Assembly (NCBI GenBank): GCA_009787175.1
Contig: WRGM01000096.1
Span: 1-7,156, forward strand
Origin: Candidatus Bathycorpusculum fermentans
GTDB lineage: Archaea > Thermoproteota > Bathyarchaeia > Bathyarchaeales > Bathycorpusculaceae
DNA: 7,156 nt
Direction: 5' to 3'
This document shows positions 1 through 5,390 of this stretch, piece by piece. The translations under genes were made by a program, and so were the position numbers. Under the pieces are notes generated by a model. The model searched no databases, was not told the DNA's origin, and was given only the letters and a program-made list of their open reading frames with translations. Position 1 is the stretch's first letter. Every line of letters starts with the position of its first letter.

Positions 1-224
1 ACCTTTACAACTTTTGACACCATATAAATACTAACCTGATTAAAAACAACCAACCACTCACACATTAAAATACTTTATGACATGACCAAATGTTGTCTAC
101 AGTTAGAGTTTGTTTGTTTTGTAGGCTGTATCTGGTGTTAAATCAGTTGGAAAATGGTTAATGTTAGAGTGGGTTACATAAAATTTATTGGAGTCGAAGT
201 GTCTATTGTAATTAGTGAGTAAAA
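1..224. other. Leader region before hsp20, no gene seen
   Basis: No open frame of useful length is visible. Bases 1-90 are strongly A/C-rich on the plus strand (23 C against 4 G), and from about 91 to the gene start they turn G/T-rich (35 G against 8 C). A TATA-like stretch CATATAAATA at 21-30 could serve either strand. It may be the promoter of a gene diverging to the left of the window, but that gene is not visible. The octamer GTTAGAGT occurs twice, at 102-109 and 163-170, upstream of the hsp20 gene. This may be chance or a weak regulatory direct repeat. Confidence 0.5.
176..189 (+). promoter_or_regulatory. Possible TATA box for hsp20 operon
   Basis: The A/T-only stretch ATAAAATTTATT lies about 40 nt before the TTG start of the Hsp20 gene. 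An archaeal TATA box here would start transcription near 205-210, giving a leader of about 16 nt. No strong Shine-Dalgarno is present; the best match is GTGA at 215-218, 6 nt before the start. This is a motif match only. Confidence 0.3.
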
Positions 225-824
225 TTGTCTTTCGAAAATGATGATGATTTACCTGAATTGTTCAAAAAGCGTCGTGCGCAGTCTAAGGGTCCGTTTTCTG
301 GTGATATGGATAATATGTTTCGTGAGGTGGAAAAGATGGTGGAGGAGGAGTTTAGGAGGTTTCAGGAGAATGGGATTAAGGAGTATGTTAGGGAGCGTAA
401 GTTGCCGGATGGTAGTACTGTTAAGGAGTTTGGGCCGTTTGTGTATGGTTATAGTATGAAGATTGGGTCGGATGGTAAGCCGGATATTCGGGAGTTTGGG
501 AATGTTAGGAAGAGTCGTGAAGGTCCTGAGGTTAAGGATGAGCGTGAGCCTCTTGTTGATGTTGTAGATAATGAGAAGGATGTTCATGTTGTTGTTGAGT
601 TGCCTGGTGTTGAGAAGACTGATATTAAGCTTTATGGGACGGAGGATTCTTTGACTATTTCAGTGGATACTTCTCCGTATAAGTATTATAAGGAGGTGGA
701 ATTGCCAGCTAAGACGCGTGTTAAGGAGGCGAAGTCGACTTATAAGAATGGTGTTTTAGAAGTGGTTATTCCTAAACTTGAGCCTTCAGGTAATCCTAAA
801 GGTGACCTGATTGATATAAGTTAA
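225..824 (+). CDS. Small heat-shock protein, Hsp20/alpha-crystallin family
   Basis: This is a 199-residue cytosolic, ATP-independent chaperone that should bind unfolding proteins as an oligomer. Residues 28-60 form a charged, probably helical N-terminal arm. It is followed by the GPFVYGYS segment (70-77) and the IREFGN block (88-93), typical of the longer archaeal members. The alpha-crystallin domain spans about 107-186, with ELPGV at 125-129 and the diagnostic GVLEV at 176-180 followed by IPK. The C-terminal I-x-I motif that docks subunits is present as IDI (196-198). The start is TTG: an in-frame TGA lies three codons upstream, and the first in-frame ATG is codon 28, which would remove the arm. 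The codons are strikingly G/T-rich, with very little C. The SWIM-protein gene follows after 50 nt without a clear terminator, so the two are probably co-transcribed. The family call is secure; the client range and heat induction are inferred. Confidence 0.93.
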   Translation: MSFENDDDLPELFKKRRAQSKGPFSGDMDNMFREVEKMVEEEFRRFQENGIKEYVRERKLPDGSTVKEFGPFVYGYSMKIGSDGKPDIREFGNVRKSREGPEVKDEREPLVDVVDNEKDVHVVVELPGVEKTDIKLYGTEDSLTISVDTSPYKYYKEVELPAKTRVKEAKSTYKNGVLEVVIPKLEPSGNPKGDLIDIS

Positions 825-874
825 GCTAAAAGGCTAAATGTTTCATCTTCTCTAGTTATTTATAGTGTAAACTG

Positions 875-1297
875 TTGACGGCTAGTAATAATTCGGAAAT
901 AGAGACTTTGGATGCTGTTTGTAGGCAGGCTAAAGTTGTGGGTAAATTGTCAGGGGAGAATATTAATGAGCTCTATGAGCTTTTTGGGCAGCGTTTTACT
1001 AAGGCATTAGATGTGCTTAAGGATAATAGGGTTAAAAAGTATGTGTTTAGTCCTAGTGCGCGTGTGGTTTGGATTGTTGTTGGTCGTGAGCGTGACTATT
1101 TGATTATGCCTGAAGCGGAATATTGTACCTGTGATGATTTTTATTTTAGAGTTTTAGATAAGAAAGTTCACATGTGTTATCATCTTTTTGCTCAGAAAAT
1201 TGCGCAGAATTTGGAGTGGTTTGAGGTTATTGATACTGATGATGAAGATTATGATATGCTTATGGATGAGTGGAAAAAAGCATCTGGTAAAGTTTGA
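875..1297 (+). CDS. Small SWIM zinc-finger protein
   Basis: This is a 140-residue protein with one SWIM-type zinc site, C-x-C-x14-C-x-H, made by C84, C86, C101 and H103. SWIM fingers bind DNA or mediate protein contacts, and small archaeal versions are related to the Shu2/Sws1 recombination-mediator group. A role in recombination here is therefore a family-based guess. The N-terminal half (about 10-50) looks helical. A beta-rich stretch (55-80) leads into the finger, and the tail from 120 is very acidic (DTDDEDYD) before a basic end. The start is TTG: an in-frame TAG lies four codons upstream, and the only early alternative would be CTG. The first in-frame ATG is codon 78, just before the finger. 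It follows the Hsp20 gene by 50 nt with no T-run terminator, so an operon is likely. Codon use is G/T-rich like that of its neighbour. Confidence 0.85.
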   Translation: MTASNNSEIETLDAVCRQAKVVGKLSGENINELYELFGQRFTKALDVLKDNRVKKYVFSPSARVVWIVVGRERDYLIMPEAEYCTCDDFYFRVLDKKVHMCYHLFAQKIAQNLEWFEVIDTDDEDYDMLMDEWKKASGKV

Positions 1298-1364
1298 ACA
1301 AATGTTTGAGTTTGCTAAAAATTACTATATTACCATTATTTAACGTGACTAAAAAAGCTACACC

Positions 1365-1374
1365 TTAAATATTT
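1365..1374 (+). promoter_or_regulatory. TATA-like box for the microprotein gene
   Basis: TTAAATATTT is preceded by a purine-rich AAAAAAGC stretch that could act as the TFB recognition element. Archaeal spacing puts the transcript start near 1395, just before the Shine-Dalgarno at 1397-1403. This gives a short leader of about 15 nt. The geometry agrees with the small gene downstream. Confidence 0.4.
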
Positions 1375-1396
1375 AGATGCTACAAGTGTAAGTAAT

Positions 1397-1403
1397 AAGG
1401 AGA
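1397..1403 (+). promoter_or_regulatory. Shine-Dalgarno AAGGAGA
   Basis: This is a strong match to the 16S rRNA anti-Shine-Dalgarno, 6 nt before the ATG at 1410. It is better than the sites of the two larger plus-strand genes upstream and is the main reason to treat the 41-codon frame as a gene. Confidence 0.65.
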
Positions 1404-1409
1404 ATTTCA

Positions 1410-1535
1410 ATGGAACTAAGTGCATATTTCACAATATTACAATACCTCATTATGGGTGCAACAGCAGTTGCTATAGCGTTAATATTCCTTTACGTTTACC
1501 ATAGCAGCAGAAATGAAACAGAGGAAGAAGAATAA
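1410..1535 (+). CDS. Single-pass membrane microprotein, 41 aa, unknown function
   Basis: This is a short gene that length cut-offs would miss. It encodes 41 residues: a four-residue start (MELS), one hydrophobic helix over about residues 6-30 (ending in ALIFLYVYH) and a hydrophilic tail, HSSRNETEEEE, with four final glutamates. A strong Shine-Dalgarno (AAGGAGA), a TATA-like box about 45 nt upstream of the ATG and a T-rich stretch after the TAA make it a self-contained transcription unit. It lies between the SWIM gene and the convergent moeA pair and belongs to neither operon. I do not recognise a family. Single-helix proteins of this size often stabilise or modulate a larger membrane complex, but nothing nearby names a partner. 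The topology is uncertain, because positive charges flank the helix only weakly (H31, R34). Confidence 0.62.
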   Translation: MELSAYFTILQYLIMGATAVAIALIFLYVYHSSRNETEEEE

Positions 1536-1552
1536 CACTTTAGCTCACTATA

Positions 1553-1569
1553 CCTTTTGGTTTTTTGTG
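1553..1569 (+). terminator. T-rich terminator after the microprotein gene
   Basis: CCTTTTGGTTTTTTGTG begins 17 nt after the TAA of the microprotein gene. It resembles an archaeal intrinsic terminator, where oligo-T in the non-template strand suffices and no stem is needed. Confidence 0.45.
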
Positions 1570-1659
1570 TTCAAACAGTATTTATAAGTTAATACTATCA
1601 ATGTCTACGTCAGTGTAGATGCTAAAAATAGCGCTGATATTAAACTGCTAATTAGTGCA
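1570..1659. other. Convergent junction with small inverted repeats
   Basis: This stretch lies between the ends of the plus-strand microprotein gene and the minus-strand moeA pair. It holds a TCTAC/GTAGA stem of 5 bp with a 6-nt loop (1604-1619) and a GCTA-AAAA-TAGC palindrome (1621-1632), which reads as T5 between stem arms on the minus strand. These could end the moeA transcript. A TATA-like TTTATAAG lies at 1581-1588 with no start codon placed to use it. Confidence 0.35.
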
Positions 1660-2898
1660 TTAGGTTTGTCTGAATAGTTTAACAGTTATTTCTTCGTCTT
1701 TGTTTATGTATTGTTGGTTTTCGGGGATTTCGATAAATCCGTCAGCTTTAGTTAAAGTTGTAATAGCGCCTGATGCTTCAGTAATGGGTTCGGCGATTAA
1801 ACGTTCTTTTTCGATGTCCAGTGCAAGTTTGACTGTGATAAAAGTTCGCCTGCCTTTTGCGGAAAACAGTTTTGCACCGGCAAACGCTCTAATTGTCCGT
1901 GTTTCATGTGGGGCTTTACCGCACAGATGGAAAATAGTAGGGCGTACGAGTATATGGAACATTAATAGAGCTGCTGCTGGGTTGCCGGGTAGGGAGAATA
2001 TGGGTTTGTTTTGTATGAAAGCTATGGTTGTTGGTTTTCCTGGTTTGACGGCTATGCCAGAGATGACTACGCCGGGTTTGCCTAGGGAGTCGACTATTTG
2101 TGGTGTATAGTCATAAGGTCCGATAGAGACTCCGCCTGAGGTTATTACGGCGTCTGCTGAGGATATGGCGGTTATTAGTGTTTTTCTTAGAGCGTTTTTG
2201 TCGTCGGGGACTATGCCGAAGATTATGGGTTTTGCGCCGCATTCTATAATGGCGGTGCTTAGGCTGTAGGTGTTTATGTCAAAAATTTTTCCGGGGATTA
2301 ATGTTTTGCCTGTTTCTGTGATTTCGTTGCCTATTGATAGTATAGCGATTATTGGTGGTTTGAAGCATCGGACTTTGGTTAGTCCTAAAGCGGCTAGTGT
2401 GCCTATTTCTGGAGCGCCTAATGTTTGTCTAGTGTGTAGTATTGTTTCGCCGGTTTTTATGTCAGAGCCTTTTTTCATGATATTCATGTATGGTGCTATA
2501 GCTGTGTATATTTGTAATTGGTTATCTACTCTTTCTGTGTCCTCGAGCATGATAACGGCGTTTGCGCCTTCGGGTATGGGGGCACCTGTGACTATTTCAA
2601 TTGCTTCGCCTTTAGCTAAAACATTTTTTGGTTGTTCTCCGGTGAGTGCTATGCCGGAAATGTTAAGTGTTATTGGCTGGTTTTCGTCGGCGTTGAATGT
2701 GTCTTCGGCTTTGACGGCGTATCCGTCTACGGTTGAACGGTTAAAAGCTGGAACGTCTATTGTTGATATAACGTTTTCTTTAAGTACTCGATTATATGCC
2801 TCAAGGAGGGCTACATCTTCGTCGTCTATCTGTGCTGGCTTAAAGTTTTCTTCAATAATTTTTTTGGCTTCTTCTAGTGTTAAGAGTTTGCGAAACAT
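1660..2898 (-). CDS. moeA: Molybdopterin molybdenumtransferase MoeA, canonical paralogue
   Basis: This 412-residue cytosolic enzyme should insert molybdate (or tungstate) into adenylylated molybdopterin, the last step of Mo/W cofactor synthesis. The usual MoeA signature is present: DGYA with D58, VTGAPIPEGA (T104), GSDI with D146, SIGNEI with E192, IVPDD (D232/D233), the MoaB/Mog-like SGGVSIG followed by D263, VKPGKP with K285 and K288, and LPGNP with P304 and P307. A C-terminal MoeA domain IV follows (about 340-410). The length matches a plain MoeA, with no extra C-terminal binding domain. Small departures are TVDGYA for AMDGYA and GANAV for GADAV (N113). The ATG lies 4 nt after the stop of the other MoeA gene, with GAGG at 2908-2911 inside that gene's end, so translation is probably coupled. 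Third codon positions are A/C-rich, the mirror of the plus-strand genes to the left. Confidence 0.95.
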   Translation of the reverse strand: MFRKLLTLEEAKKIIEENFKPAQIDDEDVALLEAYNRVLKENVISTIDVPAFNRSTVDGYAVKAEDTFNADENQPITLNISGIALTGEQPKNVLAKGEAIEIVTGAPIPEGANAVIMLEDTERVDNQLQIYTAIAPYMNIMKKGSDIKTGETILHTRQTLGAPEIGTLAALGLTKVRCFKPPIIAILSIGNEITETGKTLIPGKIFDINTYSLSTAIIECGAKPIIFGIVPDDKNALRKTLITAISSADAVITSGGVSIGPYDYTPQIVDSLGKPGVVISGIAVKPGKPTTIAFIQNKPIFSLPGNPAAALLMFHILVRPTIFHLCGKAPHETRTIRAFAGAKLFSAKGRRTFITVKLALDIEKERLIAEPITEASGAITTLTKADGFIEIPENQQYINKDEEITVKLFRQT

Positions 2899-2902
2899 TA
2901 AG

Positions 2903-4141
2903 TTAGGCCTCTATGTTGTTGAACATTTGGACTAATACAGTTTTGCCTTCTCTTAGGCCTTCGCAGTTTTCGGGGATTATTATGTATCCGTTGCTTTGTG
3001 TCATTGTAGATATAGAACCAGGTCCCTTTGCGCTAACGGGTTCAACGGTTAATTCGTTCATTCCAAATTTTACAAGGACTCTTACATACGTTTTTCTGCC
3101 TAGAACGCCAGATATTTTGCGGGTAAGTGTGGCTTTTAAAATAGGTCGTCTTTCGGGTTCGTTTAGGCCTAAGAGTTTGCATATAGCGGGTCTTCCGAAT
3201 ACTTCAAAGCCTATAATTGACGCTACTGGGTTTCCTGAGAGTATCATAACGGGTTTATCATTTAGCACTGCAACACCTGTTGGCATGGCTGGTCTTAGGG
3301 CTATGCCGTGGGCTATAACGCCAGGTTTGCCAGCCTTGTTGACTGCATCAGGTACAAGGTCTAATCCTCCAACGCTTGTCCCACCAGTAGTTATTAGGGC
3401 ATCAGCAGTTTTTAGGGCTTGACGGATTTTTTCAGCTATATCGTCCGTGTTGTCTTTTACAATTCCAAAGTCGACTACTTCCGCGCCGAGTTCTTGACAC
3501 ATGGCGGTTAGCATTAGTTTATTTGAGTCAAAAATTTGATGCCTATCAGCTTGTGCACCAATGGCGACTATTTCGTTTCCTGTTGCGAGGAGGGCAATTA
3601 GGGGTTTTTGGTAAACTTTTAGTGCACTATAGCCAAGTGCGGCGGCTAAGCCTGTATTGTAGGGGTTTAAGCGTGTGCCTTTTTTAGCTACGAGCTGTCC
3701 CTTCTTTACATCTTCACCATGTCGTATAACATTAAGATATGGGGTAAGTGCATTGCGAATTGTTACAGTGTTGCCTTCGCGTTCGGTGTTTTCTATCATT
3801 ACAACAGCGTCTGCGCCGTTTGGAATTGGATTGCCAGTCCAGACCTGTTTAGCTTGCCCAGCGTCGATTTCATCCGTCTCCACCACAGTTAATTTAACAA
3901 CATTTGACGGCGAAGCACATATGGAATCATTATATCTAACAGCATAGCCGTCCATTGCAGAGCGGTCAAAGCAGGGTAAATCAGCCTGTGCAATAATATC
4001 TTCAGCTAAAACTCTACCAGAAACATCAGCGGTAAGGGGCAATAAGACTTGTTGAGGCTCTCTTGTTGACCATGCGGTTAACCATGCTTTAAGTGCCTCA
4101 TCGACACTTGTTAATTTTTGAAAACCCTGAAGCTTTACCAT
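2903..4141 (-). CDS. moeA: MoeA-family protein, divergent paralogue
   Basis: This is the first gene of the moeA pair, also 412 residues. It keeps much of the MoeA framework: SAMDGYA (D64), WTGNPIPNGADAV (T102, D111), GEDV (D144), ATGNEI (E190), VKD (D230) and TTGGTSVGGLD (D261). Two motifs differ from its neighbour. The KPGKP motif reads RPAMP (R283, A285, M286), replacing both lysines and the glycine, and LPGNP reads LSGNP (S302 for proline). These segments line the molybdate/cofactor site in MoeA and gephyrin E-domain structures, so the metal oxyanion, rate or partner may differ. It may also act as a subunit with the canonical copy. Archaea often carry two MoeA proteins, sometimes linked to Mo versus W; assignment here is open. 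The ATG at 4141 is supported by GGATGTGA 6 nt upstream. No moa, mob or transport genes are in the window. Confidence 0.93.
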   Translation of the reverse strand: MVKLQGFQKLTSVDEALKAWLTAWSTREPQQVLLPLTADVSGRVLAEDIIAQADLPCFDRSAMDGYAVRYNDSICASPSNVVKLTVVETDEIDAGQAKQVWTGNPIPNGADAVVMIENTEREGNTVTIRNALTPYLNVIRHGEDVKKGQLVAKKGTRLNPYNTGLAAALGYSALKVYQKPLIALLATGNEIVAIGAQADRHQIFDSNKLMLTAMCQELGAEVVDFGIVKDNTDDIAEKIRQALKTADALITTGGTSVGGLDLVPDAVNKAGKPGVIAHGIALRPAMPTGVAVLNDKPVMILSGNPVASIIGFEVFGRPAICKLLGLNEPERRPILKATLTRKISGVLGRKTYVRVLVKFGMNELTVEPVSAKGPGSISTMTQSNGYIIIPENCEGLREGKTVLVQMFNNIEA

Positions 4142-4147
4142 AACACT

Positions 4148-4155
4148 TCACATCC
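4148..4155 (-). promoter_or_regulatory. Shine-Dalgarno GGATGTGA of the first moeA gene
   Basis: On the minus strand GGATGTGA differs by one base from GGAGGTGA and stands 6 nt before the ATG at 4141. It supports that start for the divergent MoeA. Confidence 0.5.
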
Positions 4156-4176
4156 AAACAAAGCAATAGGATATTA

Positions 4177-4204
4177 CATTAAAAACATATCGAAAGATAA
4201 ACAG
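4177..4204 (-). promoter_or_regulatory. Possible promoter of the moeA pair
   Basis: Two TATA-like stretches are readable on the minus strand, GTTTTTAATG (4177-4186) and GTTTATCTTT (4195-4204). The second allows a leader of about 30 nt that includes the Shine-Dalgarno. Between them is a small inverted repeat, TATC-GAAA-GATA (4188-4199), which could be an operator. The two candidates cannot be ranked from sequence alone. Confidence 0.28.
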
Positions 4205-4212
4205 TAAACCTC

Positions 4213-4227
4213 AAAAAACACAAAAAA
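4213..4227 (-). terminator. Double oligo-T terminator after the endonuclease IV-like gene
   Basis: Two T6 runs separated by GTG follow directly after the TAA of the endonuclease IV-like gene on the minus strand. Consecutive oligo-T tracts are the usual archaeal termination signal. This suggests that the moeA pair is not simply read through from this gene, although it points the same way. Confidence 0.55.
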
Positions 4228-4228
4228 G

Positions 4229-5125
4229 TTAGAAGAACAGTTTCTGCTGTGGATTATCACATGTTTTCCCCTCCGATGCTTGTTGCAACATGTTCTTCAT
4301 TTTAAGAGCATCAATATCTAGAAGAGGTGTCTCACAGATAAGGGTAGGATGCATTTTAAAGTCAACAATTACCTTTGCTAATAACTCGAACTCAGGTCCA
4401 TAGCGAAGCTCATCAAGCGGATGATGTTTACGCTCACCCTGACTTGAAAACTCAATTTTAGAAAAATGACAATGCATACCCTGAAGCACTTTAGAACCCA
4501 GTGTTGACTCAATTTTTTCCGCAACAGCCCTTACATCATCGACTTTTTTGAAAGCCCCCAGATCTCGTGCATGTAAATGTCCCCAATCAACAACCAATTG
4601 GACATTCTCAATCTCCTGACAGATAATCATTATTTCGTCTATGCTGCCAACCTGAAATTTTCTACCCATAGTTTCAGGACCAAGCTTGACTTTTAAATTC
4701 ATACCAGCAATAGTTTGACTAACTTCCTTTAACGCGTTAAGACAACTCTTAAACGCATAACTTTTTTCAAGTTTTCCATAAAAACCTGTATGGAACACTA
4801 AAACCTGCGCGCCCATCCAATCAGCTGCTACAGCTCCAGCGATAATACGCTCTTTACTAGCAGATATAACATCATCCTTACCAGCTAAATTAATAAAATA
4901 AGAACCATGAACACTTAATCGAACATCATGTTTTTTTGCTTCATCCCCAAGCTTCTCCGCATCCCTCTGTGCTATCTGCGGCTGAGCACCCCACCTTACA
5001 GCCTGATATTCAAAAGCATTAAGACCTTCTTCACGCAACAAACTAGGAACATCATGCATTTTCGCTTTAAGCAACCTAAACGCTGGAGGCACACCTGCAG
5101 TACCAAACCGAGTCTGTTCTACCAT
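4229..5125 (-). CDS. Endonuclease IV-like TIM-barrel protein (AP endonuclease family 2)
   Basis: This 298-residue protein belongs to the AP endonuclease family 2 / sugar isomerase-like TIM barrels and most resembles the archaeal endonuclease IV-like group. Such enzymes cut DNA at abasic sites using three metal ions. The N-terminal RFGTAGVP is typical of the archaeal group. Metal ligands in family order are H73 in SVHGSYFINLA, H112 in VFHTGFY, E151 in GPETMGR, D180 and H183 in VVDWGHLH, H220 in HCHFS, H234 in ERKHHPL, and E265 in ICETP. The aspartate that precedes the RHH motif in bacterial Nfo is not present, as the local sequence is GERKHHPL. The N-terminus and this loop differ from bacterial enzymes, so a different phosphate-ester or sugar substrate is possible. 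The ATG is preceded by GGGGAT (5129-5134). No partner repair gene is adjacent. Confidence 0.8.
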   Translation of the reverse strand: MVEQTRFGTAGVPPAFRLLKAKMHDVPSLLREEGLNAFEYQAVRWGAQPQIAQRDAEKLGDEAKKHDVRLSVHGSYFINLAGKDDVISASKERIIAGAVAADWMGAQVLVFHTGFYGKLEKSYAFKSCLNALKEVSQTIAGMNLKVKLGPETMGRKFQVGSIDEIMIICQEIENVQLVVDWGHLHARDLGAFKKVDDVRAVAEKIESTLGSKVLQGMHCHFSKIEFSSQGERKHHPLDELRYGPEFELLAKVIVDFKMHPTLICETPLLDIDALKMKNMLQQASEGKTCDNPQQKLFF

Positions 5126-5128
5126 AAG

Positions 5129-5134
5129 ATCCCC
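5129..5134 (-). promoter_or_regulatory. Shine-Dalgarno GGGGAT of the endonuclease IV-like gene
   Basis: GGGGAT lies 3 nt upstream of the ATG at 5125 on the minus strand. The spacing is short but usable, and it supports the chosen start. Confidence 0.35.
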
Positions 5135-5165
5135 AAATATTAATAAAAAATTACAAGCAATTAAA

Positions 5166-5176
5166 CCTATTAAACT
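5166..5176 (-). promoter_or_regulatory. Possible TATA box of the endonuclease IV-like gene
   Basis: AGTTTAATAGG on the minus strand would place a transcript start near 5145, leaving a leader of about 20 nt that includes the Shine-Dalgarno. Other A/T-rich stretches nearby (5135-5152) are too close to the ATG unless the message is leaderless. Confidence 0.25.
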
Positions 5177-5246
5177 AATCCACTACCCAGCCAGTTTAAC
5201 ATTATAGCCATAACAGAAAAACACATGTATTTAACAAATAAGATTT

Positions 5247-5338
5247 AGCAAAAAGCAGCCAAAGTTTATAGCAAAAAACAGCCAAAGTTTATAGCAAAAA
5301 ACAGCCAAAGTTTATAGCAAAAAACAGCCAAAGTTTAT
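5247..5338. repeat. Four tandem 23-bp repeats
   Basis: There are four head-to-tail units: 5247-5269, 5270-5292, 5293-5315 and 5316-5338. Units 2-4 are identical, and unit 1 differs by one base (G for A in the A-run). Each unit starts AGCAAAAA and ends AAAGTTTAT, so the joins read TTTATAGC. A degenerate fifth unit may follow in phase at 5339-5361, with 13 of 23 bases matching, including AGC at the start and CAAAG inside. There are no spacers, so this is not a CRISPR. The array ends 43-52 nt before the possible starts of the ATPase gene and probably overlaps its promoter. Confidence 0.95.
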
Positions 5339-5339
5339 A
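5334..5339 (+). promoter_or_regulatory. Likely TATA box of the ATPase gene, in the last repeat
   Basis: The TTTATA spanning the end of the fourth repeat lies 46-57 nt before the candidate start codons. This predicts a transcript start near 5362 and a leader of 20-29 nt. The upstream CCAAAG could act as a TFB recognition element. The same hexamer occurs in the three upstream repeats at 23-bp intervals. Confidence 0.4.
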
Positions 5340-5390
5340 GCGTACTATTGACAAAGCTAAAAGTATGCTGTAAAATATGTAGTGATGAAG

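Larger units (their letters stand above)
1298..1409 (+). other. Spacer between SWIM gene and microprotein gene
   Basis: This 112-nt spacer has no coding capacity. It separates the SWIM gene from the microprotein gene and holds the latter's presumed TATA box and Shine-Dalgarno. There is no clean T-run terminator after the SWIM stop codon, so some readthrough is possible. Confidence 0.4.

Noticed and set aside
249..587. 112-codon minus-strand frame opposite hsp20
   Set aside because: It is a compositional shadow with runs of Leu, Ile, Thr and Pro from the G/T-rich hsp20 strand. The sense gene has the full alpha-crystallin signature.
856..866. TATA-like TTATTTATAG before the SWIM gene as a separate promoter
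   Set aside because: It is only about 10-15 nt from the TTG start, so transcription would begin inside the coding region. Co-transcription with hsp20 is simpler.
1601..1617. ATG frame after the TATA-like box in the convergent junction
   Set aside because: It encodes only MSTSV before a stop and has no ribosome site.
2270..2935. 221-codon plus-strand frame opposite the canonical moeA
   Set aside because: It lies antisense to a gene with clear MoeA motifs. Its length reflects the A/C-rich codons of that gene, which leave few stops on the other strand. The same holds for 1700-2110, 2913-3422 and 3675-3947.
5247..5338. CRISPR array
   Set aside because: The units abut directly with no unique spacers, and no cas gene is present.
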